This document shows positions 9,145-17,346 of a DNA stretch of 64,000 nucleotides, one piece after another. Within the stretch, counting starts at the first letter, position 1; the number at the start of each line of letters is the position of its first letter. The position numbers were made by a program, and so were the translations under genes. Under the pieces are notes generated by a model. The model searched no databases, was not told the origin of the DNA, and saw only the letters and a program-made list of their open reading frames with translations. Source of the DNA: Armatimonadota bacterium (GTDB lineage: Bacteria > Armatimonadota > DTGP01 > JAKQQT01). The stretch spans positions 1 to 64,000 of the forward strand of contig DASXVS010000079.1 of assembly GCA_036504095.1 (NCBI GenBank). Direction: 5' to 3'.

Positions 9145-10364
9145 AAGCTCGATCTGCGTTGGGGTGGTTGCTGGCTGTCTGCTTGATGGCGCCCGGCCTG
9201 TCGTACGCACAGGGGGCGCCGCCTCCGTCTCCGCCACCCTCCGAGGCCGCTTCCGCGCCGGCTTCCACGCCTCCTCCTCCGCCCGCTGAGGCGGCGGCCC
9301 CCACCGCGCCGGTTGCCAAGCCCCAACCCGTGGCCACCCATCCCGCCGCCAAAGTCGCTTTGCCCCGGGACAAGCCCGCCACGCCGGGCCAGTCCTCGCC
9401 GGCACCGTCCGCGAAGCCGGTCGAGATGCCAAAATCCGCGCCCCCGGTTCGCATGTCTCAGCCACCGGCCAACAGCCCAGGCGCCGCGCCGGTTTTAACG
9501 GACGCCGCGGCGGATCAGCCGATAGCGTTGCCCGCGCCGCCGTCCATCGCTTCGGTATTCGCTCCGTCATTCATGCGCTGGGCCCTGCTTGCCGGTCTGC
9601 TTGTCGCAGGTACATGCGCCTACGTCGGTGTTTACGTGGTGCTGAAGCGCATCGTTTTTGTCGGAGTCGCACTGGCGGAAGTCAGTTCGGCGGGAGTCGC
9701 GCTGGCGCTATTGGTGGGTTTCAACCCGTTCATTGGCGCGGTCGCTCTCATGTTCGTGGGAATTGGCCTGTTCTCAGTGCGCTGGTCGCCGCGCAAGGTG
9801 TCGCAGGAAGCGTTCATCGGCATCGGCTGGGCGGTTGCCTCCGCGCTCGGCGTGATCCTGATCGCGAAGAGCGCGCAGGGCGAAGCCCATATGCACGACC
9901 TCCTGTTCGGCAACATCCTCACAGTGGACCCCGTCGATGTCCGCCACACGGCCATCGGAATGGCTGCCGTGCTGCTGATCCATGCCTTGTTCTCAAAGGA
10001 GTTTTTGTTCGTTTCCTTCGATGCGGACACGGCCAACGCGATGGGCTACCGGGCGAGGGCGTGGGACATGCTGCTGTATGCCACCATCGGGCTGGCGATT
10101 GCCTTCTCGATCCATACCGTCGGGGTGTTGCTCGCGTTCAGCGCGCTGGTTCTACCCGCGGTGACGGCGCTGCTTCTCACTCACCGAATGAAAAGCGCGC
10201 TCATCGCTTCCGTGCTCCTGGGCCTTATCCCGGTGCCCATCGGGCTCTATCTATCGTTCGCGAGGGATCTGCCGTCTTCCGCGACCATCGTCGCGATCAT
10301 GTTCGCCTTCCTGCTGGCGCTGGGAGCATTCTCGAGGCTGCGTTCGAGATACGGCGCACACTAG
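9141..10364 (+). CDS. Metal ABC transporter permease (ABC-3 family) with long Pro/Ala-rich N-terminal extension
   Basis: 407 residues against about 270 for ordinary ZnuB/MntC permeases. The first 24 or so residues look like a signal peptide (ending SYAQ). About 110 residues of Pro/Ala/Lys-rich low-complexity sequence follow, with no hydrophobic segment. The ABC-3 domain starts near residue 135 (FMRWALLAGLLVAG). It has the usual membrane helices, the GVALAEVSSAGVALALL segment and the coupling-region motif EAFIGIGWAVASALGV. The extension would lie in the periplasm and could span toward the cell wall or contact the binding protein. The start at 9141 is supported by the ATGA overlap with the ATPase. 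Confidence 0.9.
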
Positions 10365-11149
10365 CGTCGCAAGTGGAACTGGTCTGCGTGCGTCACAGCG
10401 TACCGGTAGTCCTCAACGGTATCGATATCGGCGGCCATCTCGGGCCGCGCATTGCGCACCGCGACGCCACGGCAGCGAAGGATAGCCGTGCATCGCCGCT
10501 CGATGTCTTCAACGCGGAGGCGCCGGGTCAGGTACCGGAGGACGAACAACGGGCCGAGCAGGCGCGCCATGGTGAATTCGCTCTTGCGCGCAGCGAATAC
10601 CTGCCGGATACGGAGATGGTTTCGACGGACGGCATTCGGGTCGAGCAGGAACCCGCACGCCATGGTCCATTGCCCGTCGGCGAGCGGAGCGAATGTGGCG
10701 GGGCTGTCCGGGAAGCGCTCGGTGAACGCTTCACAACGAAGTATGGGGACGCAGATCTCACCGGACGGTGGGCACGCTTCAACAAAGGCTCGGACGGCAT
10801 CGGCCGTCAGAAACGGCAAGTCGGTCGTCACTACGATAACACGCAGTGACGCGCCGCCCTGGGCTTCCAGCCAGTCGATCCCACGCAGGATGTTATCCGG
10901 TCCGCAATCGCCGTCCGGAAGCACTGCGTCGGCGCCCCGTGTGGCCGGATGCAGCGCCAGCTCCGAAGGGCCCACCACCACGATGCGGTCCACGATTCCC
11001 GTGGCTCGGAGGGTCGCCACAGTTCGTTCCAGAACCGTCTGACCACCGATGCGAATCAGCGCTTTGATGGAAACACCCGCTTCATCGGCGAACGCTCCGT
11101 TGAGTCGGCCACCCGCCGGCAGGATGACATCCAGCATTCGGGAGGTCAT
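10361..11149 (-). CDS. Nucleotidyltransferase (MobA/IspD/GlmU-like fold)
   Basis: 262 residues from the ATG at 11149, behind Shine-Dalgarno GAGGGGAGCC. The N-terminus MLDVILPAGGRLNGAF is a variant of the LAAGxGxRxG nucleotide-binding loop of NTP transferases. IVVTTDLPFLTADAVRAFV is the metal-binding Asp region. The C-terminal part (WTMACGFLLDPNAVRRNHLRI and MAADIDTVEDY) also matches this fold. The acceptor substrate cannot be read. The gene is translationally coupled to the upstream 45-residue membrane protein (ATGA overlap), and its stop codon interlocks with that of the convergent metal permease within CTAG. Confidence 0.8.
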   Translation of the reverse strand: MTSRMLDVILPAGGRLNGAFADEAGVSIKALIRIGGQTVLERTVATLRATGIVDRIVVVGPSELALHPATRGADAVLPDGDCGPDNILRGIDWLEAQGGASLRVIVVTTDLPFLTADAVRAFVEACPPSGEICVPILRCEAFTERFPDSPATFAPLADGQWTMACGFLLDPNAVRRNHLRIRQVFAARKSEFTMARLLGPLFVLRYLTRRLRVEDIERRCTAILRCRGVAVRNARPEMAADIDTVEDYRYAVTHADQFHLRR

Positions 11150-11283
11150 ATACGGCTCCCCTCGCGTTTGGCCAAACCGGCAATGTAACAAGCCAGCGTC
11201 CCAAACACCGCCGTGGCCGCGAAGCCGAGGAACCACAACACCAACTGCGCGACATACGGATTCATTTCCAACACGTTTTCCAT
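11146..11283 (-). CDS. 45-residue single-pass membrane protein coupled to nucleotidyltransferase
   Basis: Starts at the ATG at 11283 with the near-perfect Shine-Dalgarno AAGGAGG (about 11290-11297) and ends in a TGA that overlaps the nucleotidyltransferase ATG by four bases. The product begins MENVLEMNPYVAQ, has a hydrophobic stretch of about 20 residues (VLWFLGFAATAVFGTLACYI) and ends in a basic tail (GLAKREGSRI). The N-out/C-in topology follows from the positive-inside rule. Coding is supported by the ribosome-binding site, the overlap and the clean membrane segment. Function unknown; it may anchor or regulate the nucleotidyltransferase. Confidence 0.75.
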   Translation of the reverse strand: MENVLEMNPYVAQLVLWFLGFAATAVFGTLACYIAGLAKREGSRI

Positions 11284-11295
11284 CTCAATCCTCCT

Positions 11296-11325
11296 TCACG
11301 GCGTGCGCCGTTCAACGTCTTCCAT
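11296..11325 (-). CDS. Possible nine-residue leader ORF (MEDVERRTP)
   Basis: ATG at 11325 preceded by the Shine-Dalgarno TAGGAGA with good spacing; nine codons then TGA. Its stop lies 12 bases before the start of the 45-residue membrane protein, and the next Shine-Dalgarno directly follows. It could be a leader that sets translation of the downstream genes, or chance. Confidence 0.3.
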   Translation of the reverse strand: MEDVERRTP

Positions 11326-11389
11326 ATCAATTGTCTCCTATCCGCGCGGCCGCGTCCTGATACCTTGGGCCCGATGCGGAGCGGGGCAA

Positions 11390-11409
11390 GGTACCGGGTT
11401 TGCGGTACC
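11390..11409. other. Small GGTACCG/CGGTACC inverted repeat
   Basis: Seven-base arms with a six-base loop, lying between the divergent small membrane-protein and sigma-factor genes. It could be an operator for either; no direct evidence. Confidence 0.3.
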
Positions 11410-11498
11410 GTGCCGGTTGCCGAAGGCCGGGGGAGGGGGGTAGAATAAGCGCGGCTGCCCGGATGGCTGACAGATTCAGCATCACGCGGACATTTCTC

Positions 11499-11524
11499 GG
11501 AACCCATTGCGCTCCGGCGCGTCC
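11499..11524 (+). promoter_or_regulatory. Candidate ECF sigma promoter (GGAACC-N15-CGTCC)
   Basis: GGAACC at 11499-11504 and CGTCC at 11520-11524 are 15 bases apart. This matches the general form of ECF-recognised promoters (GGAAC-like -35 and CGTC-like -10) and lies about 20 bases before the sigma-factor start. Autoregulation of an ECF operon is common, so the match is meaningful, though short. Confidence 0.5.
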
Positions 11525-11544
11525 CTATACCTAGAAGACTCATC

Positions 11545-12141
11545 TTGCAGACGACCGCATACGGCGATGTAACGGACGCTGAGTTGGTGCGCAGGTGCAA
11601 AGCGGGTGACCATCGAGCCTACGAATTGCTCTTTGGACGCCACCACCGGCGCATCTACTCTATCGTATTTGGCATGCTTCGCAACGACGCAGACGCGTCG
11701 GACGCGACGCAGGAAGCGTTCGTTCGGGCGTTCCGGTCGCTGGACCGCTTGGAGGCGGAGGGAGCATACGGCGGTTGGCTGGCACAGATAGCGGTCAATG
11801 TATGCCGGGACATATTGAAGCGTCCGCGCATCGTGTCGAGGTCTCTCGACGAGCCGATGACGGACACGGAATCCGAGTACAAACTGGAGATTCCGGACTG
11901 GACGGATAGTCCCGAACGGACCTCGATCAACCAGGAACTAAAGGATGTGGTGAACCGTGCAATCGGTACGCTTTCAGACGATCACAGAGCGGTGATCACG
12001 CTGCACCACATTGAAGGGATAGACGTTCTGGAGATCGCCGAGATTTTAGGCGTGAGCGAAGGGACCGTCAAGTCCCGGTTGAGCCGCGCCCGCAGTGAAT
12101 TGCGGCGCAAGTTGGGGCATTACGTGGATTTTGACGATTAG
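11545..12141 (+). CDS. ECF (group IV) RNA polymerase sigma factor
   Basis: 198 residues. Region 2 is seen as YELLFGRHHRRIYSIVFGML with DASDATQEAFVRAF, and region 4 as a helix-turn-helix with LSDDHRAVITLHHIEGIDVLEIAEILGV then EGTVKSRLSRARSELRRKL. There is no region 3, as expected for ECF factors. Translation seems to start at a TTG at 11545 with only a weak AGAAG ribosome-binding site; the first in-frame ATG would remove part of region 2. It directs RNA polymerase to a stress regulon, under control of the anti-sigma factor encoded next. Confidence 0.92.
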   Translation: MQTTAYGDVTDAELVRRCKAGDHRAYELLFGRHHRRIYSIVFGMLRNDADASDATQEAFVRAFRSLDRLEAEGAYGGWLAQIAVNVCRDILKRPRIVSRSLDEPMTDTESEYKLEIPDWTDSPERTSINQELKDVVNRAIGTLSDDHRAVITLHHIEGIDVLEIAEILGVSEGTVKSRLSRARSELRRKLGHYVDFDD

Positions 12142-12209
12142 CGGGGTCCTGCACCCTGCACGGGAAGCCTCCCTAGATAGGGGGCGCTTCCGGAATGGTG
12201 GAACGAACA

Positions 12210-12785
12210 ATGGACTGTGAGCACGTACTGAATTCGATGTCCGATTACTCGGTGGGCCTTCTGGACCCGGTTTCCGCGAACGAGTATGCCGTTCACATTG
12301 CTTCCTGCGCTCAATGCGCCGCTGAAGCGCGGCGTTACGAACGCTGCACGGTCTTGCTGGATCATATGCCCCGCCGCAAAGCTCCCGCTGACCTGTGGCT
12401 CGGCGTGCGGGCCAGGATCGAACTGGAAAGCTCGCTGGCTTCATACTCGATGCCGGTGACCCCGGTTCGCCCCGTTCGCGCGTGGCTTTCGGGCGCTGCG
12501 GCGGCCGTCGGGGGATTCGCATGCGCGCTTGCCCTGCTGTTGAACGCCGGCTCGGTGAGCTCCGTGAGCGGCGCGTCTATCGCGTCCGCATCACCGGCCA
12601 CCGTCTCGGTGAGTATGCGAAACGGGGTTGATAACGAGTCACCGGTCGCCGATGCGGCATCATCTGTAGCCGTGGACGCCGCATCTGTCCGGCCATTGCC
12701 GGATCTCAGCGTTTCGCTGGCGCGTTTCGCACCGGATCACGCCGCGCAGCCCGTATTCCTCTCCACAGGGGATGCCTTGCGGTGA
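12210..12785 (+). CDS. Zinc-type anti-sigma factor with one membrane helix
   Basis: 191 residues from the ATG at 12210 (MDCEHV); an ATG at 12195 is possible but its ribosome-binding site is worse. Cys3 and the H-x3-C-x2-C motif (His29, Cys33, Cys36 in HIASCAQC) define the cytoplasmic ZAS/zf-HC2 domain that holds ECF sigma factors. A single membrane helix spans about 91-113, followed by a low-complexity Ser/Ala/Val-rich periplasmic part. Overlaps the next gene by four bases (GTGA). It likely releases the sigma factor after an envelope or redox signal. Confidence 0.85.
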   Translation: MDCEHVLNSMSDYSVGLLDPVSANEYAVHIASCAQCAAEARRYERCTVLLDHMPRRKAPADLWLGVRARIELESSLASYSMPVTPVRPVRAWLSGAAAAVGGFACALALLLNAGSVSSVSGASIASASPATVSVSMRNGVDNESPVADAASSVAVDAASVRPLPDLSVSLARFAPDHAAQPVFLSTGDALR

Positions 12786-13813
12786 AGTTCGCCCTGCCGG
12801 CGCTCTGCGCGGCTGCGATCGCCGTGGCGGGCTGCTCACGGGTCGCACAACCAGACGGTCTCACTATCCTCGCCCGGTACCACGGCGCCGACGAAACCTC
12901 TTCGTACACCGTCAACGAAATGAACGTTGCGGTCATGGCGATACCGCGACCTGATTTTAATGGTCGTGGCGTTGTCGGTCCCGTCTCCACACTTCTCCAT
13001 CGTACGCACGTTGGCCCCGACCAGTGGCGGTATGATGTAATCAGCACTGAAGGTCCGGCGGCGGCCGGCGGCATGGTGCAGGCGCGCAACGGCCAGACCG
13101 GCTGGCGCTATGTTCCGGCGGCCCACCGCATCGAACTGCTCACTTTTCCATCGAAGGATGTTGGCGCCCTCGATTGGATGGCGCTGATCCTAAACAACTA
13201 CCACGTAGAGGGGGTGCGTTCCGACACGGTGGCAAACACCCCGGCCTGGTATCTGGAAGTGCGGCCGAAGAATCCTGGACGACCGATGAAACGGTTGTGG
13301 GTGGACAAAGAAACCTATCTGCCCCTTCGCCAGGAACTGTGGAGTGCCGACGGACGGCTCGTGAGCGCAACACAGGCCGTAGAGCGACCCCAACCCATCC
13401 CCGCCGGCGACCTCGCGCTACTGAAGCCGCCGGCAGCCAGCGATCTGACCGTTGTCCAGTGGAACAAAGACTATCGCCTCCCCGAAACTGAGATCGCCGC
13501 GGCGCTCGGGTTCCCGTTGGCCCGCCTTCCCCAGGTGCCGCGCGGATTTGCCCCGGTGGGAACGTATCTCTCCATCCTCCCGGACACATTTGGCGCGTGC
13601 GCCAGATGGGAACTAACGGATGGCATCGCGACGCTCAACGTGTTTCAGACGCGGAAGGACCTCGGCGCCTCTATGCAGGAAGACGTTCCGGGCGACGTCA
13701 ACGGGCCGGCGGAATCGGCCGAACGCGGCCCCTATCATTTCCTGGTTGCGGGCAACCTTCGCCGCAAGGAACTCCGGCGCATTGCCGATGATATCAGTGT
13801 TGGACCACGCTGA
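12782..13813 (+). CDS. RseB/MucB- or LolA-like lipoprotein in sigma-factor operon
   Basis: 343 residues from a GTG at 12782 that overlaps the anti-sigma stop. The signal peptide ends in the lipobox VAGC (Cys18), so the protein is a lipoprotein. The N-terminal half resembles the LolA-like fold of RseB (DQWRYDVISTEG, RIELLTFP, RLWVDKETYLPLRQELWSADG). The C-terminal half (from about 225) is a smaller alpha/beta domain ending in the GPYHFLVAGNL segment. RseB-type proteins bind the periplasmic part of the anti-sigma factor and sense mislocalised lipoproteins or envelope damage; that role is inferred from fold and operon. Confidence 0.8.
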   Translation: MKFALPALCAAAIAVAGCSRVAQPDGLTILARYHGADETSSYTVNEMNVAVMAIPRPDFNGRGVVGPVSTLLHRTHVGPDQWRYDVISTEGPAAAGGMVQARNGQTGWRYVPAAHRIELLTFPSKDVGALDWMALILNNYHVEGVRSDTVANTPAWYLEVRPKNPGRPMKRLWVDKETYLPLRQELWSADGRLVSATQAVERPQPIPAGDLALLKPPAASDLTVVQWNKDYRLPETEIAAALGFPLARLPQVPRGFAPVGTYLSILPDTFGACARWELTDGIATLNVFQTRKDLGASMQEDVPGDVNGPAESAERGPYHFLVAGNLRRKELRRIADDISVGPR

Positions 13814-13876
13814 GTTTCACACCTGCCTGAATGCGCGATGGCTTCGCGACGATGCTGCGCTGTCAAATCCGGCTCC

Positions 13877-13906
13877 TTGTCCAACCACCCGAAAGGGTGG
13901 CATAAT
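13877..13906 (+). promoter_or_regulatory. Candidate promoter of hpf with a hairpin in the spacer
   Basis: TTGTCC (13877-13882) and CATAAT (13901-13906) are separated by 18 bases, fitting a housekeeping promoter. Most of the spacer is the perfect palindrome CCACCC-GAAA-GGGTGG (13885-13900). A regulator could bind it, or it may end transcription from the upstream sigma operon. Confidence 0.45.
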
Positions 13907-13956
13907 CTGAAGATACGGCTGTACTACGCTGCCAAATCGGCACAGGAGGTAACGGA

Positions 13957-14508
13957 ATGAACGTGACTGTGAAGGGCCGGGGCGTTGAAGTGACCCCCGC
14001 AATGCGGGACTATGCGCAGAAGAAGCTGAACAAAGTCTCCGAGTTTGATTCCGGGCTCCGAACCGCGGAAGTTACCTACAAGCTGGACCACAGTGTTCAT
14101 AAGGTCGAAGTCATGCTCACGGGCGACGGCGTTCGGCTTCGCGCTGAAGAGCGCCGTCCGGATCTGTACGAGGCGATGGACGTCGTTGTTGAGAAACTGG
14201 AACAACAGGCACGGAAACACCACCGGCGCCTGATAGATCGAAACCGCCACCAACTGGAGAAACCCGCCTCCCATGCCGCCGAACCGGAAGCCGCCGTTGC
14301 CGCGGATGAAGTGGACGGCGCCGGCTCGGGTGTGCGTATCACCCGCAGAAAGCGCTTCGCGATGAAGCCGATGTCCGCCATTGACGCCGCCATCGAAATG
14401 GAGATGATGGGCCACGAGTTCTTCGTCTTCCGCAACACCAGCGGCGACGTGAACGTGGTCTACCGCCGCGACGATACAACCATCGGCCTCATCGAAGTCG
14501 GCGAGTAG
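13957..14508 (+). CDS. hpf: Ribosome hibernation-promoting factor, long form
   Basis: 183 residues, the long HPF type. The N-terminal domain (about 1-95) starts MNVTVKGRGVEVTPAMRDYA and contains the HKVEVMLTGDGVRLRAEE strand pattern that binds the decoding centre. A charged linker joins it to the C-terminal dimerisation domain (from about 128: VRITRRKRFAMKPMSAIDAA, then GHEFFVFRN and VVYRRDDTTIGLIE). It dimerises idle 70S ribosomes to 100S in stationary phase. Shine-Dalgarno CAGGAGGTAA precedes the ATG. A strong terminator follows. Confidence 0.96.
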   Translation: MNVTVKGRGVEVTPAMRDYAQKKLNKVSEFDSGLRTAEVTYKLDHSVHKVEVMLTGDGVRLRAEERRPDLYEAMDVVVEKLEQQARKHHRRLIDRNRHQLEKPASHAAEPEAAVAADEVDGAGSGVRITRRKRFAMKPMSAIDAAIEMEMMGHEFFVFRNTSGDVNVVYRRDDTTIGLIEVGE

Positions 14509-14528
14509 CCGCGGCTGAGGTGATGGGG

Positions 14529-14583
14529 AAATGAGGAAACGGGGAAATGGCCAGGCGCCATTTCCCCGTTTCCTCATTTTTAT
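14529..14583 (+). terminator. Strong rho-independent terminator of hpf
   Basis: A perfect 22-bp stem (14529-14550 with 14558-14579), seven-base loop and a TTTTAT tail. The arms contain the internal repeat GGGGAAATG. The stem symmetry (A-rich on one side, T-rich on the other) would let it act in both directions. Confidence 0.9.
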
Positions 14584-14588
14584 CTGCA

Positions 14589-14647
14589 CCGTGACGTGCC
14601 GCGTCACGGTTGATGTGTGCATTCACACCTCCGCTTTACATCGGAGG
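14589..14647. other. Two further small hairpins upstream of the phosphofructokinase
   Basis: CCGTGACG/CGTCACGG (14589-14609, five-base loop), then CCTCCG/CGGAGG at about 14627-14646 followed by CGTTTTG. They lie between the hpf terminator and the phosphofructokinase start. They may be untranslated-leader structures or a second weak terminator. Confidence 0.4.
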
Positions 14648-14743
14648 CGTTTTGCGCTTAGAATATCGCCGGGAGTATGACGCCTGCTGTTGATGCGCCC
14701 TCGCGTGCCACGGGTGATTCCCTCGCTCCCTAAGGAGATTATC

Positions 14744-15793
14744 ATGCGTGTAGGAGTTTTGACGGGTGGCGGCGACTGCCCCGGCCTGAACCCGGCCATC
14801 CGCGGCGCCGTTGTTCGCGGTTTGTCTTTCGGTTGGGAAATGGTCGGCTTCGAAGAAGGTTGGCGTGGATGGCTGCAGGGCATGCAGATTCCTCTGACCC
14901 TCGAGGTCGTTGATGACATCATCCGCCGTGGTGGAACGATCCTCGGGAGCAGCCGGACCAACCCATACAAGGAAGCCGAAACCGCCCAGCTGGCGGTTGA
15001 ACAGTTCGAGAACCTGGGCATCGACGCGCTCATCGCCATCGGCGGTGACGACACACTAGGCGTTGCCAACAAGCTTTACAAGGCCGGCAAAAAGACCGTC
15101 GGCGTGCCGAAAACGATGGACAATGACCTGTCGGAAACCGACTACACGTTCGGGTTCGACAGCGCCGTCGCCGTCTGCACCGAAAACATCGACCGCCTGC
15201 ATGATACCGCCCTCAGCCATCGCCGCTGCATCGTTGTCGAGGTCATGGGCCGGCACGCGGGCTGGGTTGCCATGTACGCCGGCATCTCCGGCAACGCAGA
15301 CTGGATCCTCATCCCCGAGAAGCAGCCCACCGAAGCCAGCCTCAAGGATATGATCGACCACCTGCTGGCCCAGCGCGCCCGCGGCCGCAAGCACAACATC
15401 GTCGTCGTCTCCGAAGGCGTCAGCCTGCCGCATTGGGACGTCCAGGACAGCAAGGTCGACTCGTTCGGCCATGCGATCCTGAAAGAACGCGGAATCGCCA
15501 GCGCCCTGGAAGACTACATCACAAAGGCCACTAAGGACCGCGGTACGCCCATCGAGACAAAGTCCGTAACATTCGGTCACATCGTCCGCGGCGGCGCCCC
15601 GACTCCGTTCGACCGAATCCTCGGCACCCGCGTTGGTGTGAAGGCGGCCGAAATGGTGAAGGCGGGCGAGTTCGGCAAGATGGCCGCCCTCCATGGCCTC
15701 GACGTTGTCGCGGTGGACCTCGACGCGGCCGTCGGTGTGAACAAACAGGTTCCGCCGGAGTGGTGGGACATGGCTTCGTTGTTCTTCAAGTAA
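14744..15793 (+). CDS. pfp: 6-phosphofructokinase of the PPi-dependent type
   Basis: 349 residues from the ATG at 14744 with Shine-Dalgarno AAGGAG. Phosphorylates fructose 6-phosphate in glycolysis. The glycine-rich loop GGGDCPGLN (8-16), catalytic MDND (Asp126) and substrate motif [10 protein letters not shown] are intact. The residues that set the phosphate donor are Asp103 in GGDDT (Gly in ATP enzymes) and Lys123 in PKTMDND (Gly in ATP enzymes). Both are the pyrophosphate-type residues, so the reaction is probably reversible and PPi-linked. It stands alone, with hpf upstream and folE downstream across a long palindrome. Confidence 0.93.
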   Translation: MRVGVLTGGGDCPGLNPAIRGAVVRGLSFGWEMVGFEEGWRGWLQGMQIPLTLEVVDDIIRRGGTILGSSRTNPYKEAETAQLAVEQFENLGIDALIAIGGDDTLGVANKLYKAGKKTVGVPKTMDNDLSETDYTFGFDSAVAVCTENIDRLHDTALSHRRCIVVEVMGRHAGWVAMYAGISGNADWILIPEKQPTEASLKDMIDHLLAQRARGRKHNIVVVSEGVSLPHWDVQDSKVDSFGHAILKERGIASALEDYITKATKDRGTPIETKSVTFGHIVRGGAPTPFDRILGTRVGVKAAEMVKAGEFGKMAALHGLDVVAVDLDAAVGVNKQVPPEWWDMASLFFK

Positions 15794-15804
15794 AAGCAGC
15801 AGAA

Positions 15805-15864
15805 AACCACAAAGGCACAAAGGCACAAAGAGTAATCGCTTTGTGTCTTTGTGCCTTTGTGGTT
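15805..15864. repeat. 26-bp inverted repeat, CCACAAAGGCACAAAG family
   Basis: Arms 15805-15830 and 15839-15864 pair over 26 bp with one mismatch and an eight-base loop. Each arm contains CCACAAAGGCACAAAG. Related single units occur at 18082-18099 and 19095-19112. It lies 12 bases after the phosphofructokinase stop and 25 before folE, so it may also end transcription. Confidence 0.85.
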
Positions 15865-15888
15865 AGCATAAGGAACGGAGATGATGAC

Positions 15889-16431
15889 TTGAACGAACAC
15901 TATCGCGAGATACTGCGCGGGATCGGGGAAGACCCGGACCGCGAAGGATTGCTGAAAACGCCGGAACGCGCGGCGGAGGCGATGGCATTTCTGACGGCCG
16001 GTTACGCTGAGAACCCGGATGCGTTGATCCGTGATGCGGTGATCGAAGAGTCCTCCAACGATCTTGTGCTCGTCCGCTCGATCGAGTTCCACAGCCTCTG
16101 CGAGCACCATCTGCTCCCGTTCTTCGGGCACGCCCACGTAGCCTATCTGCCGCAGGGTCGCATCGTCGGTCTCAGCAAGGTCGCGCGATTGGTGGACGCG
16201 CTGGCCCGTCGCCTGCAGGTCCAGGAGCGGATGACGAGGCAGATCGCCGAGGCGCTGGAGTCGGCGCTTGAACCGCGGGGTGTGGCCGTCGTGGTGGAGG
16301 CGCGTCACCTCTGTATGACGATGCGGGGCGTTCAGAAACACGACGCCTTGATGGTGACCAGCCACCTCTCCGGCGTATTCCGCGACGACGCCAAATCCCT
16401 CGCCGAGTTCTACTCGCTGATAGGCCGCTGA
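15889..16431 (+). CDS. folE: GTP cyclohydrolase I
   Basis: 180 residues if translation starts at the TTG at 15889, behind the Shine-Dalgarno AAGGAACGGAG. The two ATGs just upstream are out of frame. The enzyme opens the GTP ring to make dihydroneopterin triphosphate for folate (or queuosine-type) pathways. Motifs: zinc site in [33 protein letters not shown], and HLCMTMRGV with the second zinc Cys and catalytic region, then TSHLSGVF. Length is slightly under the usual 190-220 because the N-terminal extension is short. The next gene follows after nine bases. Confidence 0.95.
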   Translation: MNEHYREILRGIGEDPDREGLLKTPERAAEAMAFLTAGYAENPDALIRDAVIEESSNDLVLVRSIEFHSLCEHHLLPFFGHAHVAYLPQGRIVGLSKVARLVDALARRLQVQERMTRQIAEALESALEPRGVAVVVEARHLCMTMRGVQKHDALMVTSHLSGVFRDDAKSLAEFYSLIGR

Positions 16432-16440
16432 GGAGGCAAC

Positions 16441-17346
16441 GTGAAGATTCACGCCGCTATCTTCGCTTTCGCCATCATTTCGCCGGCATGGACCGCCTTG
16501 CCGCCCGGCGCCTGGGCGCCCCCTCGCGTGCTCTGTAATATCGCGGATGCGCGCATCACCGAGGCCAGCGGAATCGTGGAGAGCCGGCGCAATCCGGGTA
16601 TCGTCTACGTCCACAACGACAGCGGGGATTCCGCGCGCTTTTTCGCCGTTGGCCGGGACGGAAAGACCCGTTTCGTGGTGACGGTTCGCAATGCGGCCAA
16701 TACCGACTGGGAGGACATCGCGGCCACGCGGGATTCCACGGGCGCGCCGGTGGTCTTCCTGGCCGATATCGGGGACAACGAGCAGACCCGCGACGTGCTG
16801 ACTATCTACCAGGTGGTGGACCCGGCGGCGCCGAAAGGCCCGGCGGGCGCCACGGTGGGCGTGGAGGCGCGGGCCATCCGGTTCCGGTATCCGAACGGGC
16901 ATCACGACGCGGAGACGCTCCTCGCGGAACCTGCGGCCAGAGCGCTGTACGTGGTGACGAAGACGCGCAAGCAGGAGCCGTCGGAGATCTTCCGGCTGGA
17001 TCCACGAGCCCCCGGCGTGCAGACGGCCGTTAAGGTCGGCGAACTGCGCTTTTCCGACCCGCTTCCGATCTACACTGGTATGGCGACCGGCGGCGATATC
17101 TCGCCGGACGGCTCGCGCGTGGTGGTGCGTACCTACCAGTGTGCCTACGAGTGGCCGGTCGCGCGTGGGGAGAGCGTTGAGCGGGCATTAAGAGCGAAAC
17201 CACGGGTAACGGTGCTGGCGCTGGAGAATCAGGGGGAAGCCATCTGCTATGGCCTCGGCGGCAAGACCCTGTTCACGACAAGCGAGCAGTGCCCGACCCC
17301 CATCTATGTGTATCAATGGAGAATGGATAAGCGCAATGTACGATGA
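16441..17346 (+). CDS. Secreted protein of unknown function, probable beta-propeller
   Basis: 301 residues from a GTG at 16441 with the excellent Shine-Dalgarno GAGGAGGC. Signal peptide to about residue 19. Repeating strand motifs such as GIVYVHNDSGDSARFFAVG, DWEDIAA and VVFLADIGDNEQTRDVLTIYQV point to a propeller like those in SdiA-regulated or esterase-like phytase families. I do not recognise a specific family. Possibly co-transcribed with folE and the SDR, whose start it overlaps by 11 bases. Confidence 0.7.
   Translation: MKIHAAIFAFAIISPAWTALPPGAWAPPRVLCNIADARITEASGIVESRRNPGIVYVHNDSGDSARFFAVGRDGKTRFVVTVRNAANTDWEDIAATRDSTGAPVVFLADIGDNEQTRDVLTIYQVVDPAAPKGPAGATVGVEARAIRFRYPNGHHDAETLLAEPAARALYVVTKTRKQEPSEIFRLDPRAPGVQTAVKVGELRFSDPLPIYTGMATGGDISPDGSRVVVRTYQCAYEWPVARGESVERALRAKPRVTVLALENQGEAICYGLGGKTLFTTSEQCPTPIYVYQWRMDKRNVR

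Noticed and set aside
9614-10849. 411-residue plus-strand frame over the permease and nucleotidyltransferase
   Set aside because: It runs across two real genes on opposite strands, is rich in Arg/Gly/His and has no recognisable domain.
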